From Gloeomargaritales cyanobacterium VI4D9 (GTDB lineage Bacteria; Cyanobacteriota; Cyanobacteriia; Gloeomargaritales; Gloeomargaritaceae), in contig OV696605.1 in the NCBI GenBank assembly GCA_927797885.1, positions 186,001-250,000 of the forward strand: a stretch of DNA of 64,000 bases. Reading direction: 5' to 3'. Under the pieces are notes generated by a model, which did not search any database, had not been told where the DNA came from, and saw only the letters and a list, made by a program, of their open reading frames with translations. Below, piece by piece: positions 44,439 to 53,459 of this stretch. A program made the position numbers and the translations under genes. Position 1 is the stretch's first letter. Each line of letters begins with the position of its first letter.

Positions 44439-45977
44439 ATGCCCTGGCCCCGTTGTAGTGGCATTTTACTGCATCCCACGTCTCTGCCGGGAGCTTGGGG
44501 GATTGGGGATTTAGGCTCTGGCAGTACGGCTTGGGTGGATTTTTTGGCGCAGGCGGAGCAGCGGCTCTGGCAGATTTTACCCCTGGGGCCGACGGGTTAC
44601 GGCAATTCCCCTTACCTGTCCTACTCGGCGATGGCGGGCAATCCCCTGTTGATCAGCCTGGAACCGCTACAAGCCCAGGGGTTGTTGCCGTCGGATGTGC
44701 CCCATCCCCCCTTGCCCGCCCACCGGGTGGATTACGAGGGGGTGTACCAACACAAATTGCCCCTGCTGCGTCAGGCTTGGGTTGAATTTCAGCGTGACCA
44801 GACCAGCATGGCCGCCCTGCGGGACTTTCAAACCCAACAGGCGCATTGGTTGCCGGATTTTAGTTTGTTTATGGCGTTGAAGGATGCCCACGGGGGCAAG
44901 CCCTGGTATGAATGGGCACCGGGGTTGGCGTGGCGGGATGGAAATGCTTTAGCGCAATGGCGGGAGCGGGTGTACCCGGATCAGGAATTTCACAGCTTTT
45001 TGCAGTACCTTTTCTGGCAACAGTGGCAAGCCTTGCACACCTACGCCCAGGAAAAGCAGGTGCGGATTATCGGCGATTTACCTATCTATGTTGCCCACGA
45101 TAGTGCGGATGTTTGGGCGCATCCCGATCTGTTCGCCCTGGATCGGGAAACGGGAGCGGTGGCTCTGATGGCGGGGGTACCCCCGGATTATTTCAGTGCG
45201 ACGGGGCAGTTGTGGGGCAATCCGGTGTATGACTGGGAGGCGTTGGCGCAAACGGATTTCGCCTGGTGGGTGCAACGGCTTCGGCATTTGTTGCAGTTGG
45301 TGGACGTGATCCGCATTGACCACTTCCGGGGCTTTGAGTCCTATTGGCAGGTGCCCCAGGGGGAGGAAACCGCCATCAACGGGGAATGGGTGCCTGCCCC
45401 AGGAGAAGCCCTGTTTCACACCCTGCGCCGGGAATTGGGGGAATTGCCCATCATTGTGGAGGACTTGGGGGTGATTACCCCGGAGGTGGAAGCCCTGCGG
45501 GATGGGTTGGGGCTACCGGGCACCAAGGTACTGCAATTTGGGTTTGATGATAACCCGGACAACCCCTACCTGCCCTGCAATTTCACCCAGAACTGCGTGG
45601 TCTATACCGGCACCCACGATAACCCCACCACGGTCGCCTGGTACAAAAACCTGGATGAATCCGCCCAACATCGGGTGATCCGTTATCTGGGCTATCTGAG
45701 TGCCCAGGGCATCCACTGGGATTTACTGCGCCTGGGGATGGCTTCCGTGGCTCGCTGGTGCCTGGTGCCACTCCAGGATGTGCTGGGGTTGGGGGCGGAG
45801 GGGCGGATGAATGCCCCCGGGGAAGGGACGGGCAATTGGGAATGGCGGTACCGGGCGGAGGCGCTAACCCCAGATTTGGCCGCCAAACTCGCCACCCTCA
45901 CCCAAACCTACAGCCGGGCGCACCAAAAATGGCCGCTCCCAGGGGAACCCCAAAATTCACACCACGGCCAGCCCTGA
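44439..45977 (+). CDS. malQ: 4-alpha-glucanotransferase (amylomaltase)
   Basis: 512 residues. GH77 enzyme that moves maltosyl units, used in glycogen metabolism. CSGILLHPTSLPGAWGIGDLG, PLGPTGYGNSPYLSYSAMAGNPLLISLE, GDLPIYVAHDSADVWA, VIRIDHFRGFESYW near 290 with the nucleophile Asp, and IIVEDLGVITPEV near 340 with the acid/base Glu. TGTHDNPTTVAWY follows. Complete. It converges with hisH, overlapping by 21 bp. Confidence 0.96.
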   Translation: MPWPRCSGILLHPTSLPGAWGIGDLGSGSTAWVDFLAQAEQRLWQILPLGPTGYGNSPYLSYSAMAGNPLLISLEPLQAQGLLPSDVPHPPLPAHRVDYEGVYQHKLPLLRQAWVEFQRDQTSMAALRDFQTQQAHWLPDFSLFMALKDAHGGKPWYEWAPGLAWRDGNALAQWRERVYPDQEFHSFLQYLFWQQWQALHTYAQEKQVRIIGDLPIYVAHDSADVWAHPDLFALDRETGAVALMAGVPPDYFSATGQLWGNPVYDWEALAQTDFAWWVQRLRHLLQLVDVIRIDHFRGFESYWQVPQGEETAINGEWVPAPGEALFHTLRRELGELPIIVEDLGVITPEVEALRDGLGLPGTKVLQFGFDDNPDNPYLPCNFTQNCVVYTGTHDNPTTVAWYKNLDESAQHRVIRYLGYLSAQGIHWDLLRLGMASVARWCLVPLQDVLGLGAEGRMNAPGEGTGNWEWRYRAEALTPDLAAKLATLTQTYSRAHQKWPLPGEPQNSHHGQP

Positions 45978-46586
45978 CCCGCACGCCGTCAGCCAATTAT
46001 TTAAGATACTCAGCCCGACCGTCCCCGACTTTTCCGGGTGAAACTGGGTCGCCAGACAATTGCCCCGGGCAATGGCCGCCGTCAGGGTTTGTGCCCCGTA
46101 GGACACCGTAGCCGCAATGATTTCCGGTGCCGCCGGTACGCCGTGGTAGGAATGGACAAAATACACCCAGGCTTCCGGGGGTAAGTTGCGCCATAGGGGG
46201 CAGGCAGGTTGTGTGACGTGCAATTGATTCCAACCCATGTGGGGAATGGGATAGCCCGGTAGTGGCTCTATGTGCCGCACCACGCCGGGGATCATGTCCA
46301 AGCCCGGTTCCTGACCCTCCTCACTGGCGGTAAATAATAATTGCAAGCCCAAACAAATACCCAGAAATGGTTTATTTTGGGTAATCCATCTGCGAATTGG
46401 CGTGATTAAATGGCGTTGCTGGAGCTGGCGCATGGCCGGGTCAAACGCCCCCACCCCTGGCAGAATCAGCCCATCATATTCATCAGCAATTTCCTGAATC
46501 ACCTCTGCCTGTACCCCCAAATGAGCCAGGGCTTTTGCCACAGAATGCAGATTGCCCATGTCGTAGTCAATAATTCCCAGGCGCAT
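45957..46586 (-). CDS. hisH: Imidazole glycerol phosphate synthase, glutamine amidotransferase subunit
   Basis: 209 residues. Class I amidotransferase that feeds ammonia to HisF in histidine synthesis. IIDYDMGNLHSVAKAL at the start, nucleophile Cys in FLGICLGLQLLF near residue 80 and QFHPEKSG near 185 with the His and Glu of the triad. No other his genes nearby, as is usual in cyanobacteria. Confidence 0.96.
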   Translation of the reverse strand: MRLGIIDYDMGNLHSVAKALAHLGVQAEVIQEIADEYDGLILPGVGAFDPAMRQLQQRHLITPIRRWITQNKPFLGICLGLQLLFTASEEGQEPGLDMIPGVVRHIEPLPGYPIPHMGWNQLHVTQPACPLWRNLPPEAWVYFVHSYHGVPAAPEIIAATVSYGAQTLTAAIARGNCLATQFHPEKSGTVGLSILNNWLTACGSGLAVV

Positions 46587-46664
46587 GGTAGGTATCCCAG
46601 CAAGATAAAAGGCGAATAGTAATTATATAAATTATATAATTTTAATTTACACCGTATTTTAGGG
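46587..46664. other. hisH upstream region
   Basis: A+T-rich stretch (TAATTATATAAATTATATAATTTTAA near 46620) that may hold the hisH promoter. Confidence 0.35.
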
Positions 46665-46760
46665 AAGTGCCATTACTTGAACAAAGGGATAATTCCAGAG
46701 AACCAAGGACGGGGGCGCTACCCCTGCGACCCCTATTCCATTTTCATTTAGGATTGCTAT
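46665..46760. repeat. R97 miniature repeat, copy 8, left end degenerate
   Basis: The core GAGAACCAAGGACGGGGGCG and the end CATTTAGGATTGCTAT match R97, while the left TAGCAATCCT is unrecognisable. Confidence 0.75.
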
Positions 46761-47034
46761 AGATTAAGTCCAGACAAGTACGACCGGATAATTATGACCA
46801 TTGGCGGTCTTGTTCGATTCCGACTGCTCGTGCTCTAGTTGGATAGGATAGTCTATTCCCCGAAAGCAATTATTTTCGGAGATTTCTATAGAACTTTCCG
46901 CCGTGGGGACGGACGACGGGTGAGCTAAGCAGTCAACACAAAACCATCCGATTGACTGATAGCCTGGGTGGCGTAGCCATTTTCCCGGTAGGAACCACCA
47001 GGACTAAACCGTAGCGTGACACACATCACTGTAA
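46761..47034. other. Gap with an SDR21 unit and no recognised gene
   Basis: About 270 bp. Carries an SDR21 copy at 46960-46980 and a frame on the minus strand ending FSPGGSYRENGYATQAISQSDGFVLTA. That tail has the SDR21-encoded NGYATQA in the middle, hinting at a decayed gene. I cannot identify it. Confidence 0.35.
46960..46980. repeat. SDR21 repeat, intergenic
   Basis: TAGCCTGGGTGGCGTAGCC followed by AT, two substitutions from the commonest unit. Confidence 0.8.
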
Positions 47035-47580
47035 CTACAGTTGCACCACGCTGGGCATGGGTTGCCAGATTCTGGGCATGACCGTTCGCCGGAGGTACAG
47101 CGGATGGCGGGGTTGTCCCCCCTTGGTCACCCCAAGGCAGAACCATTGTCTGTCAATGAGTTGCACCACCTCCCGGTCACGACCCGCCAATGCGCCATGC
47201 ACCCCCCAAGCCGCCACGACAGTATCCGCTTTCGCCGACAACTGTTTCAGCCAGCCATCATTATCCCGACCGACGGGGAATTGCACCTCCCGCAATCGCT
47301 GGGGATGGGTGGTTCGATAGGCAAACAGGTTGGCAACACACAATCGCCCGTAACCCCATCGCCTGGCAAAGTCCATACAACGGCGCACCGTCGGGTCGTC
47401 ATGGGTTGCATCGGCGGTGGACGGGTTCAAGCAGATGAACAGGACATAACCCCTCGATGCAGAATTGAGTTCCCGCCAGAGGGTGTATCGGTATTGGCGG
47501 CATTCCGATAGCCTGCGTGGCGAAGCCATGAAAACAGTTTGGTTATTCACCAGTTCGTAATTCCCACAACCTTCATCCAA
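47035..47580 (-). CDS. DUF1643 family protein with a 21-bp in-frame insertion
   Basis: 181 residues. RQYRYTLWRELN, VLFICLNPSTADATHDDPTVRRCMDFARRWGYGRLCVANLFAYRTTHPQ and DTVVAAWGVHG are DUF1643 signatures. Members are common in phages and mobile regions and have no known function. Between NNQTVF and SECRQYRY lies MASPRRL, encoded by an SDR21 unit (47509-47529); removing it restores a family-like FSECRQYRY. If the inserted ATG is used as a start, the protein would be 17 residues shorter. Confidence 0.82.
   Translation of the reverse strand: MDEGCGNYELVNNQTVFMASPRRLSECRQYRYTLWRELNSASRGYVLFICLNPSTADATHDDPTVRRCMDFARRWGYGRLCVANLFAYRTTHPQRLREVQFPVGRDNDGWLKQLSAKADTVVAAWGVHGALAGRDREVVQLIDRQWFCLGVTKGGQPRHPLYLRRTVMPRIWQPMPSVVQL
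47509..47529. repeat. SDR21 repeat inside the DUF1643 gene
   Basis: Minus-strand unit begins ATGGCTTCG and ends GGCTA, adding exactly seven codons (M-A-S-P-R-R-L). Confidence 0.88.
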
Positions 47581-47637
47581 TTTTAGTGGGGAAACACAGG
47601 TCTTTCAGCGTGGGTGCAGTGGTCATGAGTGAAAAAG

Positions 47638-47697
47638 ATGAAAGTGATTGTGGCGGGTAGTCGCAGTTTCAGGGATTACGAGGTGTTGGTAAATTAA
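47638..47697 (+). pseudogene. N-terminal scrap of a DUF2493 (SLOG-like) gene
   Basis: 19 codons, MKVIVAGSRSFRDYEVLVN-stop. The opening VIVAGSRSFRDY is the nucleotide-binding start of DUF2493/YspA-type proteins, often found in phages and plasmids. It stops 16 bp before the R114 repeat. The rest of the gene is missing. Confidence 0.6.
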
Positions 47698-47712
47698 GAA
47701 AAAGTAGAGGTA

Positions 47713-47826
47713 TAGTCATTCCGTTTTAGAATGCGACACTTTTTAGGTATTTGCAATCGCTCTATTCGCTTCCAGGAGAGGGTTTGTAAGTGAAGGTGAA
47801 TGTTGCAAACTTGTTTGAAATGACTA
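47713..47826. repeat. R114 miniature repeat, copy 3
   Basis: 114 bp, nearly identical to 4894-5007, ends TAGTCATT and AATGACTA. Immediately followed by an R97 copy. Confidence 0.88.
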
Positions 47827-47923
47827 TAGCAATCCTACTTGATTTTCAAACAAAAATTTTTTAGAACCAAATGCGGGGGCGGTGCCCCTGCGACCCCTGT
47901 TCTATTCTCATTTAGGATTGCTA
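47827..47923. repeat. R97 miniature repeat, copy 9
   Basis: 97 bp, ends TAGCAATCCT and AGGATTGCTA, adjoining the R114 copy with no spacer. Confidence 0.9.
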
Positions 47924-47927
47924 TATA

Positions 47928-48036
47928 ACATTGGGGCTTGACCTCAGTGGAGCTAGTAAAGGCGCATTGACAACGCCGTTGAAAGTCCAATTCTGGGCTG
48001 TTCAAGAATCCCCGTCACTGCGGGGAGTGTCAATTC
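47928..48036 (+). pseudogene. Second C-terminal TnpB remnant
   Basis: The frame reads LGLDLSGASKGALTTPLKVQFWAVQESPSLRGVSILN. QESPSLRG is the typical TnpB ending. The upstream part is cut at the R97 repeat. Confidence 0.6.
48004..48033 (+). mobile_element. Second IS200/IS605-type right end
   Basis: AAGAATCCCCG, loop TCACTG, CGGGGAGTGTCAA: the same hairpin-plus-TGTCAA design as at 15290-15338. No matching left end was recognised. Confidence 0.65.
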
Positions 48037-48152
48037 TGAACCCATTAATGTGAATAACAAGGTTGCTGAAAACCAGGGCGGGGCTGTGCCCGACAACTCC
48101 TGACTTTCCAAGTATAAAATTTTTACTCATAATGCAGGTGTGATGGCTACAA
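48034..48152. other. Gap downstream of recQ
   Basis: About 120 bp with no recognised gene. Confidence 0.35.
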
Positions 48153-49649
48153 TTAGCCCCGTTTCCCCCGTCCCGCCCGCCAACAATTATCACAATGGCC
48201 GCAGGGTAGGGGGTCGCCCTCCTGTTCTAATCCCAAAGCCTGCACCAGAAACCACCACCGACATTGGTCGCTTTTGAGATAGGCATTGATCGCTTTTAAT
48301 CCCATATCACTGGGTTGCACGTTGATTTGCGCCAGTTTTTCCTTGAGAATCCGATAGGTGTAGGGGTCGTCCCAGTGCAGTGCCCCCACCCGATGCAGTA
48401 ACGCCAGAGCCGCCGCCGCTTGCGGGTTATCTTTAAGTTTTTCTAATGTTCCTTTGGGGGGCAAAGTCTGTGCCGCTTTCTGGGCTTGGTGGTATTGCTT
48501 TTGTAATTGATCGAGGTAATGGCGTTGGGCATTCAGTTCCGTCGGATTGAGCCAGTTAAAGAGCCAGCCCACCGGCAGTTTGCCCCACCAGCCCGTCGGT
48601 TGACTGGTAAAGGTAATCGCTTCCGCCTGCCCCCCATCCCGCCCGCCCCGACCAATCCCCTGAATGTAATCCAAGGGGTTAAAGGGCGGTTGCACATGGA
48701 TCACCCAGCGAATATCCGGTTTGTTGACCCCCATGCCCAGGGCACTGGTGGAAACCAGAAAGGGCACCCCGCCGGTCAGCCACAACTGCTCCAATTCCCG
48801 CCGCTGGGGTGCGGACAACCCCGCATGGTACGCCTGGGTGGGAATGCCCTTTTTTTGCAACCATGCCGCCCAAGTCTCCGTGTCCCGCCGGGTAGCGACG
48901 TACACCAAACCCGCCTCCCCCTCATGGGATTTGATGGTGTTATACACCTGTTGTTGCCGTTGGTGGGGGGTTAAAACCGTGCGGACGGTAATGTTAATGT
49001 TTTTACGATAGGGACTGCGGCGCACCACCTCCGGGTTTTCCAACCGCAACACCCGCTTAATCGTCTCCTGCACCAGGGAGTCGGCGGTGGCGGTAAAAGC
49101 GGCGATGGGAATCCGGGTGCCCGCCGGTTTGGTCTTTTGCAACGCCCCCCGCACTGCCCCCAACCGCTCATAGGCAGGGCGAAAACTGTCCCCCCACTGC
49201 ACCAAACAGTGCGCCTCATCCAGGATAATTCCCCGAATTGCCACATCACTGCGGGTTAACACCTCCCACACCGGCGGACTGAGCAGGGTTTCGGGTGCCA
49301 AATAGAGCAGGCGCAATTCATTACTTTGTAAGCGTTTGAGGGTGCGTTTGCGCTCAAAGGGGGACTGTTGGCTGTGCAGGGTCGCCGCCGGGAGATTTTT
49401 TTCCTCCAACGCCTGCACCTGGTCTTCCATCAGGGCAATCAACGGGCTGATCACCAAACTTACCCCATCCTGCATCAGGGCGGGGAGTTGAAAACAAATG
49501 GACTTGCCGAAACCGGTGGGCAAGACGATCAGGCTATCCCTACCTGCTAATAATGTACTGACAATTTCCCCCTGGGGCGGGCGAAAATCCGGGTAGCCCC
49601 ACAGTGCTTGAAACTTTGCCCGGGCATCTTCCAGGGTAAACGTCCCCAT
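48153..49649 (-). CDS. recQ: RecQ-type ATP-dependent DNA helicase
   Basis: 498 residues. Superfamily 2 helicase unwinding DNA 3'-5' in recombination and repair. Motif I LPTGFGKS near residue 43, DEAH in ILDEAHCLVQWGDSFRPAYERLG near 155, motif III AAFTATA, and motif VI in QGIGRGGRDG near 345. The C-terminal zinc-binding Cys set survives as CRWWFL...CGHCDNC. No HRDC domain, so a short form. 9 bp after gnd. Confidence 0.93.
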   Translation of the reverse strand: MGTFTLEDARAKFQALWGYPDFRPPQGEIVSTLLAGRDSLIVLPTGFGKSICFQLPALMQDGVSLVISPLIALMEDQVQALEEKNLPAATLHSQQSPFERKRTLKRLQSNELRLLYLAPETLLSPPVWEVLTRSDVAIRGIILDEAHCLVQWGDSFRPAYERLGAVRGALQKTKPAGTRIPIAAFTATADSLVQETIKRVLRLENPEVVRRSPYRKNINITVRTVLTPHQRQQQVYNTIKSHEGEAGLVYVATRRDTETWAAWLQKKGIPTQAYHAGLSAPQRRELEQLWLTGGVPFLVSTSALGMGVNKPDIRWVIHVQPPFNPLDYIQGIGRGGRDGGQAEAITFTSQPTGWWGKLPVGWLFNWLNPTELNAQRHYLDQLQKQYHQAQKAAQTLPPKGTLEKLKDNPQAAAALALLHRVGALHWDDPYTYRILKEKLAQINVQPSDMGLKAINAYLKSDQCRWWFLVQALGLEQEGDPLPCGHCDNCWRAGRGKRG

Positions 49650-49658
49650 GCTCGCACC

Positions 49659-51095
49659 CTATACGACCCGCGCTTTTTCCTTAATTTGCACCCATTCCGT
49701 ATGGAACGTGCCGGGTTGGTCAATCCGTTCGTAGGTATGCGCCCCGAAAAAGTCCCGTTGCGCCTGGGTGAGATTTTGGGGTAGGGTCGCCCGCCGGTAA
49801 CTGTCGAAATAATCCAAAGAGGCACTAAACGCCGGTACTGCAATCCCCGTGTGAGCCGCCGTTGCCACCACCTCCCGCCAAGCACTTTGCCGGTCTAAAA
49901 TGCTTTGCTTAAATTCGGGAGCCAATAGCAAATTGGGCAGGGTGGGATTGTCCACAAAAGCCTGTTTGATTTTATTCAAAAAGCCCGCCCGAATGATACA
50001 TCCCCCCTTCCAAATCCGTGCCAATTCACTCAGATTCATATTATAGTTAAGCTCTTTGGAAGCAGTTGCCAACAGAGCCATCCCCTGGGCATAGGAACAA
50101 ATTTTCGAGCAATATAGGGCATCCCGCACCTTGTTAATAAAGCTGTGTTTTTCAGGAATACTGGTAATACTTGAGCCAGTTAATTGTTGGGAAGCGACCA
50201 CCCGTTCCTGCTTCATACTGGAAATGATCCGGGCATTCACGGCGGCGGTAATGGTGGGAATCGGCACCCCCAACTCCAACGCACTGGTCACGGTCCATCG
50301 CCCAGTGCCTTTTTGACCCGCCGTATCCAGGATCAAATCCACCAGGGGTTTACCCGTTGCGGGGTCTTGAACCGTGAAAATTTGCGCAGTAATTTCAATC
50401 AAAAAAGAATTTAATTCCTCCGTTTGATTCCACTCGCTAAATACCTGATGAAATTCCGCCGCCGACAGTCCCAAAATACTTTTTAATAAATCGTAGGCTT
50501 CGGCGATCAACTGCATATCCCCGTATTCAATGCCATTATGCACCATTTTTACATAGTGCCCTGACCCCCCCGGCCCGATATAGGTCACACAGGGGCCGTC
50601 ATCCACCTGGGCGGCAATTTTCGTCACTAATGGTTCCAATTCCTGGTAGGCTTCCCGGGTACCGCCGGGCATCAAACTGGGACCATTTAACGCCCCTTCC
50701 TCGCCGCCGCTGACCCCCATGCCCACATAGCGCAGACCCATCGCTTCGAGTTCCTGGGTGCGTGCCTCCGTGTCCTCGTACCAGGAATTGCCCCCGTCAA
50801 TAATAATGTCCCCCGGCTGTAGCAGGGGTTTCAACTGGTCAATCACCGCCTGCACGGGTTTTCCCGCCTTCACCATGATCAAAATCTTGCGGGGACGCTC
50901 CAGACTGGCGACCAATTCTTCTACGGAATGCGTACCAACAATGTTTTTACCAGCCGCCCGCCCCTTAATAAATTCATCTACCTTTTCCGTCGTGCGGTTA
51001 AACACAGCCACCGGGAAGCCGTTGCGCTCCAGATTGAGGACCAGATTTTCCCCCATCACAGCTAAACCGATCAGTCCAATCTGTTGCTGTGCCAT
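49659..51095 (-). CDS. gnd: 6-phosphogluconate dehydrogenase, decarboxylating
   Basis: 478 residues from the ATG at 51095, which has AGGAGG 8 bp upstream. Oxidative pentose phosphate pathway enzyme producing NADPH and ribulose 5-phosphate. NADP loop GLIGLAVMGENLVLNLERNG, IIDGGNSWYEDT, MGVSGGEEGALNGPSLMPGG and HYVKMVHNGIEYGDMQLIAE with the catalytic Lys. Full length. Confidence 0.96.
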   Translation of the reverse strand: MAQQQIGLIGLAVMGENLVLNLERNGFPVAVFNRTTEKVDEFIKGRAAGKNIVGTHSVEELVASLERPRKILIMVKAGKPVQAVIDQLKPLLQPGDIIIDGGNSWYEDTEARTQELEAMGLRYVGMGVSGGEEGALNGPSLMPGGTREAYQELEPLVTKIAAQVDDGPCVTYIGPGGSGHYVKMVHNGIEYGDMQLIAEAYDLLKSILGLSAAEFHQVFSEWNQTEELNSFLIEITAQIFTVQDPATGKPLVDLILDTAGQKGTGRWTVTSALELGVPIPTITAAVNARIISSMKQERVVASQQLTGSSITSIPEKHSFINKVRDALYCSKICSYAQGMALLATASKELNYNMNLSELARIWKGGCIIRAGFLNKIKQAFVDNPTLPNLLLAPEFKQSILDRQSAWREVVATAAHTGIAVPAFSASLDYFDSYRRATLPQNLTQAQRDFFGAHTYERIDQPGTFHTEWVQIKEKARVV

Positions 51096-51172
51096 CCCTA
51101 CCACCTCCTGAGCGTCGTTGGCATCAGATTAACCCCTTCCTCAAGGCATCCTGGAAACTTTACCGATTTACT

Positions 51173-51970
51173 TTACGATTTACTTTGCGATGCGAGCGCC
51201 GCCAACTCCCGATAAACATCCGCCACTTCTGAGCAAATATACTGAGCCTGGGTAGTTCCAGGGGTTTTGCCCACCGCTAGCGACAGTCCCCCCCGCTGAT
51301 TGACCACCACAAAAGCCGCCTCATCCGTCACATCATCCCCAATGTAGCACCCCTGGCGCAACTGCCAAAAATCCCATAAAAATCCCACACAATCCCCCTT
51401 ATCAAAAGTGCGGGGCAGTACCTCCAAAACCTCTTTTCCCGGTTGCAGTTTGAAGGGTTTTGTTAAGTCCATATCCTGCGTAAACAAATTATTCAGTAGC
51501 TCAATGACCTGGGGTTTTACCGACGCTTCCACGTGACGATAATGCACCGCCAAAGAATAGATTTTGTCTTCAAGAAATATGCCAGAATTTAACAGATTAG
51601 CCGCTGTTAATTGGGCGGTAATTTTCTCCCGAAATGGTTGTAGTTGCTGTTGTAATTGCTCCCGATTCGGTTGCCGTAAAAAGTGATCCTTCTGGAGCAC
51701 ATAAATCTCCCCCCCATGTAGCCCGCATAACGTGATGGCTTCCCCTGCTAATGCGGATAAAAACTCCCGTAATTGGGGTACGGAACGTCCGCTTACAATC
51801 GCCACCCGCATTAAAGGATGACGGCACAATTGCAGTAATAATTCTAAACCTGCCGGGGGCAAAAACGCCTGGGTGGGGTCAGGGACAATGGGGGTTAATG
51901 TGCCATCGTAATCCAGCATTAATCCCAACGGCGATTCCCGCCGCCAGTAGTCAGCGATGGTTGACCGCAT
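51173..51970 (-). CDS. otsB: Trehalose-6-phosphate phosphatase
   Basis: 265 residues from the ATG at 51970. HAD-family hydrolase: LMLDYDGTLTPIV with the nucleophile Asp, VAIVSGRSV motif II and YIGDDVTDEAAF motif IV. Removes phosphate from trehalose 6-phosphate. Overlaps otsA by 20 bp, and both follow a GH15 gene. Sequence from here to 55247 is visibly more A+T-rich than flanking genes. Confidence 0.92.
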   Translation of the reverse strand: MRSTIADYWRRESPLGLMLDYDGTLTPIVPDPTQAFLPPAGLELLLQLCRHPLMRVAIVSGRSVPQLREFLSALAGEAITLCGLHGGEIYVLQKDHFLRQPNREQLQQQLQPFREKITAQLTAANLLNSGIFLEDKIYSLAVHYRHVEASVKPQVIELLNNLFTQDMDLTKPFKLQPGKEVLEVLPRTFDKGDCVGFLWDFWQLRQGCYIGDDVTDEAAFVVVNQRGGLSLAVGKTPGTTQAQYICSEVADVYRELAALASQSKS

Positions 51971-53450
51971 GGGTAAAGGCATCCATAAACGATTGCAACC
52001 AATGGTGAATATCATAATCACTCACGGTTTGCCGTAGTGCGCGCATTTTTGCCTGACGAATTGGCATCGGTAAAGTCAACGCCTCATGCAATTTATCCGC
52101 CATTTCTTCGATATAAAAAGGGTTAATCATCAGGGCTTCTCTTAACTCATACGCCGCCCCGGTCAATTCACTTAGAATAAGCACCCCCGATAAATCTATT
52201 TTCGCCGCACAATACTCCTTTGCTACCAAATTCATTCCATCCCGTAATGGGGTGATCATCGCCACATCCGCAATCATAAAATAGGTCAGCACATCCTCTA
52301 GGGAAAATCGCCGGTAAAAGTAATAAATAGGTACCCAATTATCCTGGGAAAATAACCCATTGATCCGTCCCACTGCCTGCTCTACTTCCTCCCGCATCCG
52401 TTGATAGGCTGGCACTGCCGTCCTGGTCGGGGAAGCAATCTGAATAAAAGAGAACTTGCGAATGTATTCGGGATATTTCTCAAAAAAGAGTTGTAACGCC
52501 TGCAAATTTTCCAAAATACCCTTGGTATAATCCAATCGATCCACACTCACCCCAAGATATTTTACCGGGTAATTGTCCCGGAGTTGTTGCGCCCGTTTTT
52601 GTAAGGTGGGCGTTGCCACTAAGGCGGCGATTTTCTTGGTATCAATACTGATGGGAAATGCCCCTACTTGAATCCCTCGCCCTTGGTAATAAATACGTTG
52701 ATGTTCCCGGTCTATTGTTATGTCCTCTTGGGGCAACAATCGTTCCACCGCATCTAGGAAATAGGTAGCGTAATCAGGAACATGAAACCCAATCAAATCA
52801 CTGCCCAGCATGCCTTGTAAAATTACATCTCGTTTGGGGAGTATCTTAAATACTTCCAGGGCGGGAAATGGAATGTGGAGAAACAAACTAATTTTATGGT
52901 GAGGGCGTTGTTTTCGCACCAATTCCGGCACCAATAGAAGATGGTAATCCTGCACCCAAATCCAATCCTCCGCACCAGTATGAGCCACGACTGCATCGGC
53001 AAATTTTTGATTGGCGGTGACATAGCTCGGCCAGTCCTGTTCCTCAAAAAAATTACATTTGGAAATAAAATAATGAAATAGGGGCCATAGGCGGGTATTG
53101 GCATAACCGTAGTAATAATGATTGATCTCTTCTTGGGTTAAAGGTACGGATTGAATCTGATAAGGAAGTTGAATTTTATCCCAATCAATACTATCTTCAT
53201 CGCTGGCAACATCATTAACTTCGACCATTTTTTTCGAGGTATCTTCCCAGCAAATCCATAGCCCATCCCGTTGGCGTAAAACCGGATCAAGAGCAGATAC
53301 TAATCCCCCTGGCATCCGTTCAATCCGAATGTCATTGCCGTGGGTCTGAATGGTGTAGGGTTCCCGGTTGGAAACAATCACTAAACGACCAGATCGATTG
53401 GGTTCTATTACAGGTACAGCCGTTGAATCCAAGGTATTTTGATCAGTCAT
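51951..53450 (-). CDS. otsA: Trehalose-6-phosphate synthase (GT20)
   Basis: 499 residues. Retaining glycosyltransferase that joins UDP-/ADP-glucose to glucose 6-phosphate. [70 protein letters not shown] near 300 and [16 protein letters not shown] near 400 carry the donor-site residues. Glucosylglycerol-phosphate synthase is a close cousin; the YHLLLVP and DRLDYTKGI wording and the otsB partner favour trehalose. Start ATG has AGGAGG 5 bp upstream, which overlaps the GH15 stop codon. Confidence 0.9.
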   Translation of the reverse strand: MTDQNTLDSTAVPVIEPNRSGRLVIVSNREPYTIQTHGNDIRIERMPGGLVSALDPVLRQRDGLWICWEDTSKKMVEVNDVASDEDSIDWDKIQLPYQIQSVPLTQEEINHYYYGYANTRLWPLFHYFISKCNFFEEQDWPSYVTANQKFADAVVAHTGAEDWIWVQDYHLLLVPELVRKQRPHHKISLFLHIPFPALEVFKILPKRDVILQGMLGSDLIGFHVPDYATYFLDAVERLLPQEDITIDREHQRIYYQGRGIQVGAFPISIDTKKIAALVATPTLQKRAQQLRDNYPVKYLGVSVDRLDYTKGILENLQALQLFFEKYPEYIRKFSFIQIASPTRTAVPAYQRMREEVEQAVGRINGLFSQDNWVPIYYFYRRFSLEDVLTYFMIADVAMITPLRDGMNLVAKEYCAAKIDLSGVLILSELTGAAYELREALMINPFYIEEMADKLHEALTLPMPIRQAKMRALRQTVSDYDIHHWLQSFMDAFTHAVNHR

Positions 53451-53459
53451 ATTGACCTC

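Noticed and set aside
46761-46959. Structured RNA in the gap after the R97 copy near hisH
   Set aside because: Some self-complementary pieces (TTGGATAGGATAGTCTATTCC) were seen, but no known RNA motif and no promoter-terminator layout could be made out.
51951-53450. Glucosylglycerol-phosphate synthase
   Set aside because: Same GT20 family, but the N-terminal and donor-site wording, together with the adjacent otsB-type phosphatase and GH15 gene, fit trehalose-6-phosphate synthase better. A phylogeny would settle it.
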